Assembly (NCBI GenBank): GCA_049324115.1
Contig: JBMOMN010000020.1
Coordinates: forward strand, 248,001-312,000
Length of the DNA stretch: 64,000 nucleotides
DNA from: UBA5796 sp040752455
GTDB taxonomy: Bacteria; Chloroflexota; Anaerolineae; Anaerolineales; Villigracilaceae
Direction of reading: 5' to 3'
Of the stretch, positions 44,321-52,112 are shown piece by piece. The position numbers were made by a program, and so were the translations under genes. The notes under the pieces are model-generated. The model saw nothing but the letters and a program-made list of their open reading frames with translations. It was not told the origin of the DNA and made no database searches. Position 1 is the stretch's first letter, and each line of letters opens with the position of its first letter.

Positions 44321-44337
44321 GTGGACTCTATTGTGAT

Positions 44338-44889
44338 TTACGGCTCGACCACGATCCCCAGGTATTGCCCGTCCTTGTAATGCCGCTCGATCAGGCAGGC
44401 AAACTCCAGCTCGCCGGGGGCGGCCGGGGATGTGAAAGTAAAGTCCACCGTCACCTGCGCGCCGGGCGGCAACTGGTCGTCTGAGACCGACAGGATGGCG
44501 TTCTGCATCGCCTCCCGGATGGCGCTGGTCGTCTTTTCGGCGGGCTTCGAGATGTCGAACATGTGGTTGCGGCGGCCGGTGTTGGTGATGACGAAGCGGT
44601 AGGTCACGCCGACCTTGAATGTGGTCTGCGACGACTGGATCCAGTTATCGCCGAGCGTGACCTGGACCTCGACCGGTCCGCCCGCCGGAGCGGGTTCCGT
44701 CGGGGCGGCCGGTTCCCCGGTCGGGATGACGGGTTCTTCGCTGACCGTCGGGGTTGGTTCCGTTTCCGTAGCCGCCGGAAGGCCGGTCGGGTTACCGGCG
44801 GGCGGCTGGACGGCAGACTGCCCTCCGCAGGCCGAAAGGAAGATACCGGCAGCGAGCATGATACTTACCCATAAAGTGACGCGTTTCAT
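44338..44889 (-). CDS. Cupredoxin-like lipoprotein
   Basis: A protein of 183 residues. A lipoprotein signal ends in LSAC (Cys near residue 20), then a Pro/Thr-rich linker of about 50 residues and a cupredoxin-like domain. Possible copper ligands are the His in GRRNHMFDI and the Cys and His in FACLIERHYKDGQ. Such surface cupredoxins often shuttle electrons to or from bc complexes, and the bc operon lies just upstream, on the same strand, beyond a terminator. The start chosen is the ATG at 44889 with AGAAGGAG upstream. Confidence 0.85.
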   Translation of the reverse strand: MKRVTLWVSIMLAAGIFLSACGGQSAVQPPAGNPTGLPAATETEPTPTVSEEPVIPTGEPAAPTEPAPAGGPVEVQVTLGDNWIQSSQTTFKVGVTYRFVITNTGRRNHMFDISKPAEKTTSAIREAMQNAILSVSDDQLPPGAQVTVDFTFTSPAAPGELEFACLIERHYKDGQYLGIVVEP

Positions 44890-45086
44890 CTGTTCTCCTT
44901 CTTGAGTTTTGGACCTGAACAGTCCCAAATTGGATGGCATGGTACGGACGAACCTTACCGGCCTCAACCGTCCCCCGGCAAATTCTTACACAATGCTCAT
45001 AATTCGCGAGGAGGAGCGTCCCGAAGGTTCGAAAAACGCAAAACCTGTCAGGTTTGGCATTTCAACTGAAATGAAAGCACCCAATT

Positions 45087-45120
45087 CAAAAGGCCGCCTC
45101 GATGACGAGACGGCCTTTGT
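45087..45120 (-). terminator. Terminator of the cytochrome bc operon
   Basis: AAAGGCCGCCTC and GAGACGGCCTTT form a near-perfect stem with T-runs on both strands. Confidence 0.85.
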
Positions 45121-45139
45121 TTCTACGGCTGGCGGATGG

Positions 45140-46534
45140 CTATGGCGTCGGCGTCGGGACCGGCGCGGTCGAGAGGGCCGCGGCCTGTTCGGCGGTCTGC
45201 GGCATCCCGGCCATGACCCAGCGCAGGAACACGTCAATGATATCGGCATTGAGCTGCTTGTTGGGCGGCATCGTGCCGACCAGTTCGTCGCCGTTATCGT
45301 CCAGGATGGGAGTCCCCTGGAGGGTCAGGAGCAGGATGCTCTCCGGGTCGCCCGCGGCCACGTTCGGGCCGTTGTCGCCGCTGTTCAGGATTTCGTCATA
45401 CGTGCCCATCAGGTAGTTGTTGTTTTCCTTGCCCTCGCGGTGGCAGGAGATACAGTAACGTTTGACGATCGGGGCGATGTGAACGTCGTAAGACGGCGCT
45501 TCGCCTTCGGCCAATGCCGGGTAGAGCGGCTTGATCGGCGGCATCTCGAAGCGGTCGTCCCAGGCGTAGCGCATGAAGGTGACGATGTAATCAATCTCGC
45601 TGCGGGTCAGTTCGCCGCCGTAGGCCTTGCCGAACGGGTTCATGCCCGCCGTCGGGCGTCCGTAGGCGATCACTTCCTGCATGGCTGAGTCGGTGATGGT
45701 GTAAAGCACGTCGCGGCTGTTGATCGGGGTCAGCTCCTCGCCCTCCAGCCCCTCCACGCCCTCGATAACGGAAACAGACCCATCGTCCCCGTGACATTCG
45801 ACGCAGTGGACGGAGTAGAGGTCCTGCCCGGCGGTGATCTGGTCCGGGAGCGTGACGGGAACCTCAGCGGCCTCCGCTTCGGCGGCCGGCGCGTACCCCA
45901 GGGTGATCCCGGTAAAGACCACCATCAGCGCCGAGGCGATGACCGTCGTCCAGACCATCCCGCCTTTGGCTTTTTCTTTCATGGTGAACGCCATGACGAA
46001 CAATCCCAAAAAGGCCAGGCCCGGAACGACCAGCCCGCCGATGGTCTGGGTCCACCCGGCCAGGTAGAAGCCGTCGTCGCCGGAGGTGGTGGGGATGTCC
46101 GCGATCAGGGTCAGTGTGACCATGCTGACGATAAAAATGGTCATCACGCTGATCGGCAGGATGCGCTTGCCGTAGTGACGGTAAGGCGACTTTTCGATGA
46201 ACGGCAGCAGGGTCAGCACCAGGATGACCGCGCCGGGGATGATGACCGTGGCGATGAACTCGATCTTGCCCAGCACCGGGATCTGCCCGTAAAGCGCCAG
46301 GAACTTGAACAGGAACAGGAAGTACCACTCCGGGCGGGGCACGTAGGAGGTGTCGGAGGGGTCGGCCTTGGGGGGCGTATGCACGCCGACGAAGGTCGCC
46401 AGCAGGATGAGCAGGACGAACAGCCCCAGGGAGACGATCACATCCTTGAAGATGCTGTCCGGCCAGAAGCGCTCGCCCTTTTGCAGTTCGCGTTCGTATT
46501 TTGCGTGGATATTTTTCTTGGTTTCTTGGTTCAT
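45140..46534 (-). CDS. Cytochrome bc complex subunit IV fused to diheme cytochrome c
   Basis: A protein of 464 residues. The N-terminal part is the C-terminal third of cytochrome b (subunit IV), with the PEWYFLFLFKF quinol-site motif and three to five membrane helices. Two haem c motifs follow, CVECH near residue 265 and CISCH near residue 365, joined by a c-type domain. This subunit IV-cytochrome c fusion is known from several deep bacterial lineages, including Chloroflexota. The start chosen is the ATG at 46534 with GGAGG upstream. It is the third gene after Rieske and cytochrome b. Confidence 0.92.
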   Translation of the reverse strand: MNQETKKNIHAKYERELQKGERFWPDSIFKDVIVSLGLFVLLILLATFVGVHTPPKADPSDTSYVPRPEWYFLFLFKFLALYGQIPVLGKIEFIATVIIPGAVILVLTLLPFIEKSPYRHYGKRILPISVMTIFIVSMVTLTLIADIPTTSGDDGFYLAGWTQTIGGLVVPGLAFLGLFVMAFTMKEKAKGGMVWTTVIASALMVVFTGITLGYAPAAEAEAAEVPVTLPDQITAGQDLYSVHCVECHGDDGSVSVIEGVEGLEGEELTPINSRDVLYTITDSAMQEVIAYGRPTAGMNPFGKAYGGELTRSEIDYIVTFMRYAWDDRFEMPPIKPLYPALAEGEAPSYDVHIAPIVKRYCISCHREGKENNNYLMGTYDEILNSGDNGPNVAAGDPESILLLTLQGTPILDDNGDELVGTMPPNKQLNADIIDVFLRWVMAGMPQTAEQAAALSTAPVPTPTP

Positions 46535-46553
46535 GAGTCTGCCTCCGCGAATG

Positions 46554-47213
46554 CTAATCTTCTTCATCCGGGAAATGGGATTCGCCGTGCCTGATGATGA
46601 GGTACAGGTGTACGCCGATCAGCCCGGCCAGCAGGGCGGGCAGCATCCAGATGTGGGCCGAGAAAAAGCGCTGTAACGTGAGCGCGCTCAGGTCCGGGCC
46701 GCCGCGCAGGGCCTTGAGGATGAATTCGCCGAGGAAGGGCACGCTGCCGGCGATCTGCGTCCCGACCGTGGTGGCCCAATAAGCCATCTGGTGCCAGGGC
46801 AGCAGGTAGCCGGTGAAGCCCATCCCCAGGGTCAGGAGCAGCAATCCCACGCCGACCAGCCAGGTCAATTCACGCGGGTACTTGTACGAGGCGGTCACGA
46901 AGACGCGCACCATGTGGATGAAGACCACCAGCACCATCAGGCTTGCGCCCCAGTGATGGATGCCGCGGATCAGCCAGCCGAAGGCCACGTCGTTCATAAT
47001 GTAGGTGATGCTGTCGTAGGCGTGGTCGGGGGAGGGGGTGTAGTAGACCGTCAGGAAAATGCCGGTTGCGCCTTGCAAGATGAAAAGGAACAGGCTGGCC
47101 GAACCGAGGGTATTCCACCAGTTGCCTTTCGGCTCCGGGCGGTCGAGCAGGTTGGTGTACATTTCGCCGAGGCCCAGGCGTTCATCCAGCCAGGTATAGA
47201 GTTTTTGCCACAT
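46554..47213 (-). CDS. Cytochrome b (N-terminal, b6 type)
   Basis: A protein of 219 residues with four membrane helices. Haem ligands are in IHHWGASLMVLVVFIHM and in AHIWMLPALLAGLIGVH; the second pair is separated by 14 residues, the spacing of cytochrome b6. It carries LPWHQMAYWATTVGTQ and GGPDLSALTL. It starts with ATG at 47213, 2 bases after the Rieske stop, so the two are coupled. Together with the Rieske protein and the fused subunit it forms a quinol oxidising complex. Confidence 0.95.
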   Translation of the reverse strand: MWQKLYTWLDERLGLGEMYTNLLDRPEPKGNWWNTLGSASLFLFILQGATGIFLTVYYTPSPDHAYDSITYIMNDVAFGWLIRGIHHWGASLMVLVVFIHMVRVFVTASYKYPRELTWLVGVGLLLLTLGMGFTGYLLPWHQMAYWATTVGTQIAGSVPFLGEFILKALRGGPDLSALTLQRFFSAHIWMLPALLAGLIGVHLYLIIRHGESHFPDEED

Positions 47214-47215
47214 GG

Positions 47216-47719
47216 TCAGGCCTCCGACTTGAGTTCGACGGGGACGATGGTCAGGAGGCCCTGGTCGTCCACGCTGTATTCGAAATGACCGAGGGGTTCG
47301 GGCGGCGGGCCGTCCAGCACCTGCCCGTCCGGGCCGAATTTGGCGTCGTGGCAGGGGCACAGGAAGGCGTTGGCGTCCTCGCTCCAGTTGACGGTGCAGG
47401 AGAGGTGGGTGCAGCGGCTGGACAGGATCAGGATATCGTCCGGCGCTTCGGAGCGGCGCAGGATGTACCCGCCATAGTTGCTGGCGGTGCGTTCCCAACC
47501 GTTGACCTTGGTGACCGTGAACGAGAAGGGGTGGAACTTCCCGACCGGGATATCTTCCAATTTGCCGACGGCGATCGGCGCGCCGGCCTTGTCTTCCCGC
47601 ATCGCCGGGGCGACGAGGAACCCGACCGCCGGTATCCCCAGGGCGGCGGTGATGAACCCGCCAACGACGCCGGTCGCGGCTTTCATGAAGTCCCGCCGGC
47701 TCAAATGTGAACCTGACAT
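47216..47719 (-). CDS. Rieske [2Fe-2S] protein
   Basis: A protein of 167 residues. The twin-arginine signal SRRDFMKAATG leads into a membrane anchor, and the cluster motifs are CTHLSC and CPCHDAKFG. A GYILRRSE segment precedes the cluster. The protein transfers electrons from quinol to cytochrome c. It is the first gene of the three-gene bc operon and is divergent from sdhC. Confidence 0.95.
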   Translation of the reverse strand: MSGSHLSRRDFMKAATGVVGGFITAALGIPAVGFLVAPAMREDKAGAPIAVGKLEDIPVGKFHPFSFTVTKVNGWERTASNYGGYILRRSEAPDDILILSSRCTHLSCTVNWSEDANAFLCPCHDAKFGPDGQVLDGPPPEPLGHFEYSVDDQGLLTIVPVELKSEA

Positions 47720-47825
47720 GCCTACCTCCTGGAAAAAAGGCTGCGATATGGGTGATTCTACCTGATAAGAGTCAAACGTCTGGAATTAAGATAGAATAAG
47801 CACCGACATCCAAATCGGATTATAA

Positions 47826-47927
47826 GGGTCTCTGACCACTTTTTTAGAGGATGTCTGGAATGAAATATCCATGTAGTTTGTCACTTTCTTGGGATTAACC
47901 TCCATGCGATAATTCGGCCAGAGACCC
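47826..47927. promoter_or_regulatory. Divergent control region with inverted repeat
   Basis: The 233-bp gap between the Rieske and sdhC genes holds GGGTCTCTG (47826-47834) and CAGAGACCC (47919-47927), an exact 9-bp inverted pair, and a GATAAT -10-like box on the plus strand near 47908. A shared regulator for the two respiratory operons is possible. Confidence 0.35.
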
Positions 47928-47952
47928 CAAACCATCTTCACAGGAGGCGTCC

Positions 47953-48327
47953 ATGTCGCGTGAACGCAACATCAGCGTGGCCTCAGGGCTGCGCTACCAG
48001 GGGGGAGGAGTACAGCTCGCCTGGCTCCTGCACCGCATCAGCGGGCTGGGAATCGTCCTGTTCGTCAGTTTGCACATCCTGGCTTCCTTCTTGGGCGGCG
48101 AATTCGGCAAATTCACGAACGGGATCTACGAAGCCTGGTGGTTCCAGCTTTTCGTCATTTTCTGCGCCTTATTCCACGCCATCAACGGCCTGCGGATCAC
48201 GATCCTGGACCTGTGGCCGAAGCTGCTCGAATACCAGCGCGAAGCCATCTGGATGGAGTGGGCGGTCTTCCTGCCCCTCTACGGCATCGCGGTCATCGTC
48301 ATTGTCCAGACCGCATTGGGAGGTTAG
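47953..48327 (+). CDS. sdhC: Succinate dehydrogenase cytochrome b subunit
   Basis: A protein of 124 residues with three membrane helices. The LAWLLHRISGLGIVLFVSLHIL segment holds the conserved His-Arg-x-Ser-Gly and the haem-ligand His, and a third helix ends the protein. It anchors the dehydrogenase and binds quinone. It is the first of sdhCDAB; the ATG has an AGGAGG site upstream. It is divergent from the Rieske operon. Confidence 0.93.
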   Translation: MSRERNISVASGLRYQGGGVQLAWLLHRISGLGIVLFVSLHILASFLGGEFGKFTNGIYEAWWFQLFVIFCALFHAINGLRITILDLWPKLLEYQREAIWMEWAVFLPLYGIAVIVIVQTALGG

Positions 48328-48328
48328 C

Positions 48329-48763
48329 ATGGCTGCCACAAAATCACGCAACCTGCCCCTGGCCAAACGCGGCCTCAATTTCGAAATGCTGATGTGGATC
48401 TTCACCCGCCTGACGGCCCTGGCCATGTACTTCCTGGTCATCGTCGGCGTCGTCGGGGCCTTGATCATGGGCGCGCGGACGCAAATGAACCTGGCCGACC
48501 TGCTGCGCTGGGCTTTCATGCCCAACGCCCTGCACGTGCAGAACTCGAATATCCCGGACATCGCCCCCTGGGCGACCCCCTTCTGGAAGGCGACCGCCAG
48601 CCTGTTCCTGCTCATCGCCGCCTCGCACGGACTCCACGGCCTGCTCAGCGTGCTGGACGATTATTTCGTCCGACCGTGGCAGCGCCTGGCCTTCCGCTTT
48701 ATTGTGATCGTGCTCCTGCTGGCCTTCAGCGCCATGGGCGTTTACGTCATCTGGACTTCTTAG
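48329..48763 (+). CDS. sdhD: Succinate dehydrogenase membrane anchor
   Basis: A protein of 144 residues with three membrane helices. The conserved Arg region FTRLTALAMYFLV and the ligand-like His in AASHGLHGLLSVLDDYF are typical of SdhD. It begins 1 base after the sdhC stop codon, with GGAGG upstream. With SdhC it forms the membrane part that reduces quinone. Confidence 0.9.
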   Translation: MAATKSRNLPLAKRGLNFEMLMWIFTRLTALAMYFLVIVGVVGALIMGARTQMNLADLLRWAFMPNALHVQNSNIPDIAPWATPFWKATASLFLLIAASHGLHGLLSVLDDYFVRPWQRLAFRFIVIVLLLAFSAMGVYVIWTS

Positions 48764-48773
48764 GACGGTATCA

Positions 48774-50564
48774 ATGAAAACTCATCAATTCGAAGTCGTG
48801 GTCGTCGGGGCAGGCGGCGCGGGGCTGATGGCCGGTCTCTACGCCTCCAAGACCGCCAAGACGGCCGTCATCAGCAAACTCTATCCCACCCGTTCGCACA
48901 CCGGCGCGGCCCAGGGCGGCGTGGGCGCGGCCCTCGGCAACTACGAGGAAGACCATCCCGAATGGCACACCTACGACACGGTCAAAGGCTCCGACTACCT
49001 CGGCGACCAGGATGCCATCGAGTTCATGTGCAACGAAGCCATCCCCGCCGTTTACGAACTCGAACACATGGGCCTGCCTTTCGACCGCACGCCCGAAGGC
49101 CGCATCTCGCAGCGCCCGTTCGGCGGCCACACCAACAACGCCACCGGCAAACCCGTCCGCCGGGCCTGCCACGCCGCCGACCGGACCGGGCACATGATCC
49201 TGCAAACGCTGTACCAGCAGTGTCTCAAAAATAACGTCAACTTCTACGACGAATTCCAGGTGCTCGACCTGCTGGTCAATAACGGCGCGGCGGTCGGCGT
49301 GGTGGCGGTGGAACTCGCCACCGGCGAACTGCACGTCTTCCACGCCAAAGCCATCATCTTCGCCACCGGCGGCCATGGGCGCATCTGGGAGATCACCTCC
49401 AACGCCTACGCCTACACCGGCGACGGTCCCGCCATCACCCTGCGGCGCGGCCTGCCGCTCGAAGACATGGAATTCTTCCAGTTCCACCCCACCGGTATCT
49501 ACAAACTCGGCATCCTGATCACCGAAGGCGTACGCGGCGAAGGCGGCGTGCTGATCAACGGCAAGGGCGAGCGCTTCATGCCGAAATACGCTCCCACGGT
49601 CAAGGATCTGGCCTCGCGGGACGTCATCAGCCGGGCGATCTACCTCGAGATCCGGGAAGGGCGCGGCATCAACGGCTCGAATTACATTTACCTCGACACC
49701 CGCCCCGAAATCGTCAACAAATTCGCAGCCATTGACGGGCGCACCAACCCCGACGGGTCGCCGGTCAAGGTCACTGCCGAACAGCTGCTCCACAAACTGC
49801 CTGACATCATAGACTTCAACCGGGTTTACCTGGGGATTGACCCGATGACCCAGCCCATGCCGATCCAGCCGACGGCGCACTACACCATGGGCGGCATCCC
49901 GACCAATATGTACGGCGAGGCGCTCAAGGATGAGAAAGGCACGGTCATGCTCGGCCTGTACGCTGCGGGAGAAGTGGCCTGTGTCTCGGTCCACGGGGCC
50001 AACCGCCTGGGGACCAATTCCCTGCTCGACATCATCGTCTTCGGCAAACACGCCGGGCTGCGGGCGGCCGAATACGCCAAAGGCGCGGACTTCCAGCCGC
50101 TCCCGTCCGACCCGCTGGATTACACCAACCGGCAGCTCGACGGGCTGCGCAACGGCAGCGGCAAGGAAAACGTGCTCACCATCGGCAACGAGATGAAAAA
50201 GGTCATGTTCGACGACGTGGGCGTCTTCCGCACCGAGGAGGGCATGACCAACGCCCTGGCCAAAGTCCGCGAACTCAAGGAACGCTTCAAACAGGTGCGC
50301 GTCACCGACACCGGCAAGATCTTCAACACCGACCTGCTCAACACCTGGGAACTGGGCAACCTGCTCGAACTGGCCGAGGTGGTGACGCTCAGCGCCTTGA
50401 ACCGTAAAGAGAGCCGCGGCGGCCACGCCCGTGAGGACTTCTCCAAGCGCGACGACGCCAACTGGCTGAAGCACACCTTCATCTGGATGGAAGACGGCAA
50501 ACCGGTCATCAAGTACAAGCCGGTGACGATCACCAAATTCCAGCCGAAAGAACGCGTTTATTAG
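48774..50564 (+). CDS. sdhA: Succinate dehydrogenase flavoprotein subunit
   Basis: A protein of 596 residues. The FAD-binding VVVGAGGAGLMAGL begins near residue 10, followed by RSHTGAAQGGVGAAL with the His that carries covalent FAD. HPTGIYKLGILITEGVRGEGG and HYTMGGIPTNMYGE are the active-site segments. It oxidises succinate to fumarate. It sits third in the sdhCDAB operon, 10 bases after sdhD. Confidence 0.97.
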   Translation: MKTHQFEVVVVGAGGAGLMAGLYASKTAKTAVISKLYPTRSHTGAAQGGVGAALGNYEEDHPEWHTYDTVKGSDYLGDQDAIEFMCNEAIPAVYELEHMGLPFDRTPEGRISQRPFGGHTNNATGKPVRRACHAADRTGHMILQTLYQQCLKNNVNFYDEFQVLDLLVNNGAAVGVVAVELATGELHVFHAKAIIFATGGHGRIWEITSNAYAYTGDGPAITLRRGLPLEDMEFFQFHPTGIYKLGILITEGVRGEGGVLINGKGERFMPKYAPTVKDLASRDVISRAIYLEIREGRGINGSNYIYLDTRPEIVNKFAAIDGRTNPDGSPVKVTAEQLLHKLPDIIDFNRVYLGIDPMTQPMPIQPTAHYTMGGIPTNMYGEALKDEKGTVMLGLYAAGEVACVSVHGANRLGTNSLLDIIVFGKHAGLRAAEYAKGADFQPLPSDPLDYTNRQLDGLRNGSGKENVLTIGNEMKKVMFDDVGVFRTEEGMTNALAKVRELKERFKQVRVTDTGKIFNTDLLNTWELGNLLELAEVVTLSALNRKESRGGHAREDFSKRDDANWLKHTFIWMEDGKPVIKYKPVTITKFQPKERVY

Positions 50565-50579
50565 TAGAGGAGGCTCATC

Positions 50580-51284
50580 ATGCAGGTCACCATGAAGATA
50601 TTCCGCTTCAACCCTGAGAGAGACACCAAATTCCATTACGAGACCTACACCCTCGAAGCCGAGCCGACCGACCGCGTGCTCGACCTGCTGGAGCGCGTCA
50701 AGGGCTACGAGGACGGTACGCTGGCCTTCCGCCGCTCCTGCGCCCACGGCGTGTGCGGCTCAGACGCCATGCGCATCAACGGGCGCAACTACCTGGCCTG
50801 CAAGTCGCTGGTCAAGGATTTTGGCGCAAAGATCACCGTCGAACCGATCCTCGGCCTGAGGGTCATCAAAGACCTGATCGTGGACATGGGACCCTTCTTC
50901 GACAACTACAAGAAGATCCTGCCCTACTTCATCACCGGCAGCCCGGTCCCCGAAGACGGACGCGAACGCCTGCAAAGCCAGGAGGACCGCGAGCGCTTCG
51001 ACGACACCACCAAGTGTATCCTGTGCGCCGCCTGCACCACCTCCTGCCCGTCCTTTTGGGCCAGCGACGACTACTTCGGCCCGGCGGCCATCGTCAACGC
51101 CCACCGTTTCATCTTTGACACCCGCGACGAGGCCGCTTCCGAGCGTCTCGAAATCCTGGCCGAGACCTCCGGCGTGGCGCGCTGTCACACCACCTACAAC
51201 TGCACCGTCGCCTGCCCGCGCGAGATCCAGATCACCAAAGCCATCGGCGAAGTCAAGATGGCAATGATCACCGGGAAGGTTTAG
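50580..51284 (+). CDS. sdhB: Succinate dehydrogenase iron-sulfur subunit
   Basis: A protein of 234 residues. The [2Fe-2S] site is CAHGVCGSDAMRINGRNYLAC, the [4Fe-4S] motif CILCAACTTSCP and the final CHTTYNCTVACP supply the other clusters. The [3Fe-4S] ligands are the usual Cys residues in these motifs. A GGAGG site precedes the ATG. It ends the operon. The complex feeds the quinone pool used by the bc complex. Confidence 0.96.
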   Translation: MQVTMKIFRFNPERDTKFHYETYTLEAEPTDRVLDLLERVKGYEDGTLAFRRSCAHGVCGSDAMRINGRNYLACKSLVKDFGAKITVEPILGLRVIKDLIVDMGPFFDNYKKILPYFITGSPVPEDGRERLQSQEDRERFDDTTKCILCAACTTSCPSFWASDDYFGPAAIVNAHRFIFDTRDEAASERLEILAETSGVARCHTTYNCTVACPREIQITKAIGEVKMAMITGKV

Positions 51285-51320
51285 GTCCAGTCATCAGTTT
51301 TCAGTAATCAGTGTTCAGCA
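51285..51320. repeat. Spacer repeat after sdhB
   Basis: CCAGTCATCAGTTTTCAGT and TAATCAGTGTTCAGC continue the spacer-repeat family seen near pyrD and pdxT. Confidence 0.6.
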
Positions 51321-51351
51321 GGCCGCGTGATGAACGCGGCTTCTTTATTAG

Positions 51352-51380
51352 TTGAAATTCGCCTGCGCGGGCTGTATAGT
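51352..51380 (+). promoter_or_regulatory. Promoter of the dodecin gene
   Basis: TTGAAA (51352-51357), a 17-base spacer and TATAGT (51375-51380). Transcript leader of about 33 nt with a ribosome site. Confidence 0.7.
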
Positions 51381-51419
51381 ATATACAGTCGTTCTTTTAC
51401 CAACCGAAGGAGGTACGAA

Positions 51420-51632
51420 ATGTCTGAAAGTATTTACAAAGTGATCACCCTCGTTGGAACCAGCACCGAATCCTGGGAAAAGGCCGTGGCGAACGCGGTC
51501 GAGCAGGCCTCCAAAACCCTGCGCGACCTGCGCGTGGCCGAAGTGCTTCAATTCGACACCACCATCGAAAACGGGAAGATCGCCGCTTACCGGGTCAAGG
51601 TCAACCTCTCGTTCAAGTTCGAAGGAACCTAA
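51420..51632 (+). CDS. Dodecin
   Basis: A flavin-storage protein of 70 residues. The pattern ESIYKVITLVGTSTESWEKAV and FEGT at the C-terminus are diagnostic; dodecins form dodecamers that bind FMN, riboflavin or lumichrome. The start chosen is the ATG at 51420 with AAGGAGGT upstream. It has its own promoter and a hairpin terminator. Confidence 0.94.
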   Translation: MSESIYKVITLVGTSTESWEKAVANAVEQASKTLRDLRVAEVLQFDTTIENGKIAAYRVKVNLSFKFEGT

Positions 51633-51656
51633 TCCTTGCTCCGCTCAAAGACCGAA

Positions 51657-51687
51657 CTCAGCGCAAGATGTCAGGTCTTGCGCTGAG
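51657..51687 (+). terminator. Hairpin after the dodecin gene
   Basis: CTCAGCGCAAGA (51657-51668) pairs perfectly with TCTTGCGCTGAG (51676-51687). The T content after it is moderate. Confidence 0.75.
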
Positions 51688-51710
51688 CGTTTAAATCTTT
51701 CTGGCTCTCC

Positions 51711-51962
51711 CGTTTTTACCGGGAAAACCTTTGAAACACGAAGGAACACAAAGTATCCATGAACTCCGTTCACCCCGAAGGATGAAAAAGGAGTCCAAAG
51801 TCTCCAGACTTTGGCGCCAACGTCGGGAGACGCTGGAGTCCGCGCCCTATTTTCATATCAGTCAACGAAGGAAAACGCGTCCGGCAGTGCGCCTTTTCTC
51901 CCTTTGAGCGCCTTCGTGACCCTTTGTGTTTAGGCTCTTTCCCGTAATTGCGGAAGAGCCAT
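51711..51962. repeat. Modular intergenic repeat, copy 2 (in the 51633-52112 gap)
   Basis: No gene is seen in this gap. The element shares its flanks in direct orientation with copy 1 at 1523-1758, but the core of about 110 bp at 51752-51863 is the reverse complement of 1606-1715. The flank block CCCTTTGAG-GCCTTCGTGA now lies on the other side of the core. Confidence 0.78.
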
Positions 51963-52070
51963 CTTTCTTTTACACAACAAGTCTGTAGGAGAAAACCAGC
52001 CGGAAAGCACAGGCTTTGAGCCGGCAGTAGTGAGCCGCTAACCCTTTCACCGCCAGGGATGATTCTTTTG

Positions 52071-52094
52071 TATAATGAGAGCATGTCGGTCTGA
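52071..52094 (+). promoter_or_regulatory. Promoter with leaderless three-codon minicistron
   Basis: TATAAT (52071-52076) is followed 6 bases later by ATG TCG GTC TGA (52083-52094). The main ATG at 52113 follows after 18 bases. The placement copies that of the leaderless genes in this window, so the short ORF may really be translated. Confidence 0.45.
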
Positions 52095-52112
52095 TTAAAA
52101 AGCGAGGCGAAA

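Noticed and set aside
48771..50747. Long minus-strand frame opposite sdhA
   Set aside because: sdhA is unmistakable on the plus strand; the opposite frame is a composition effect.
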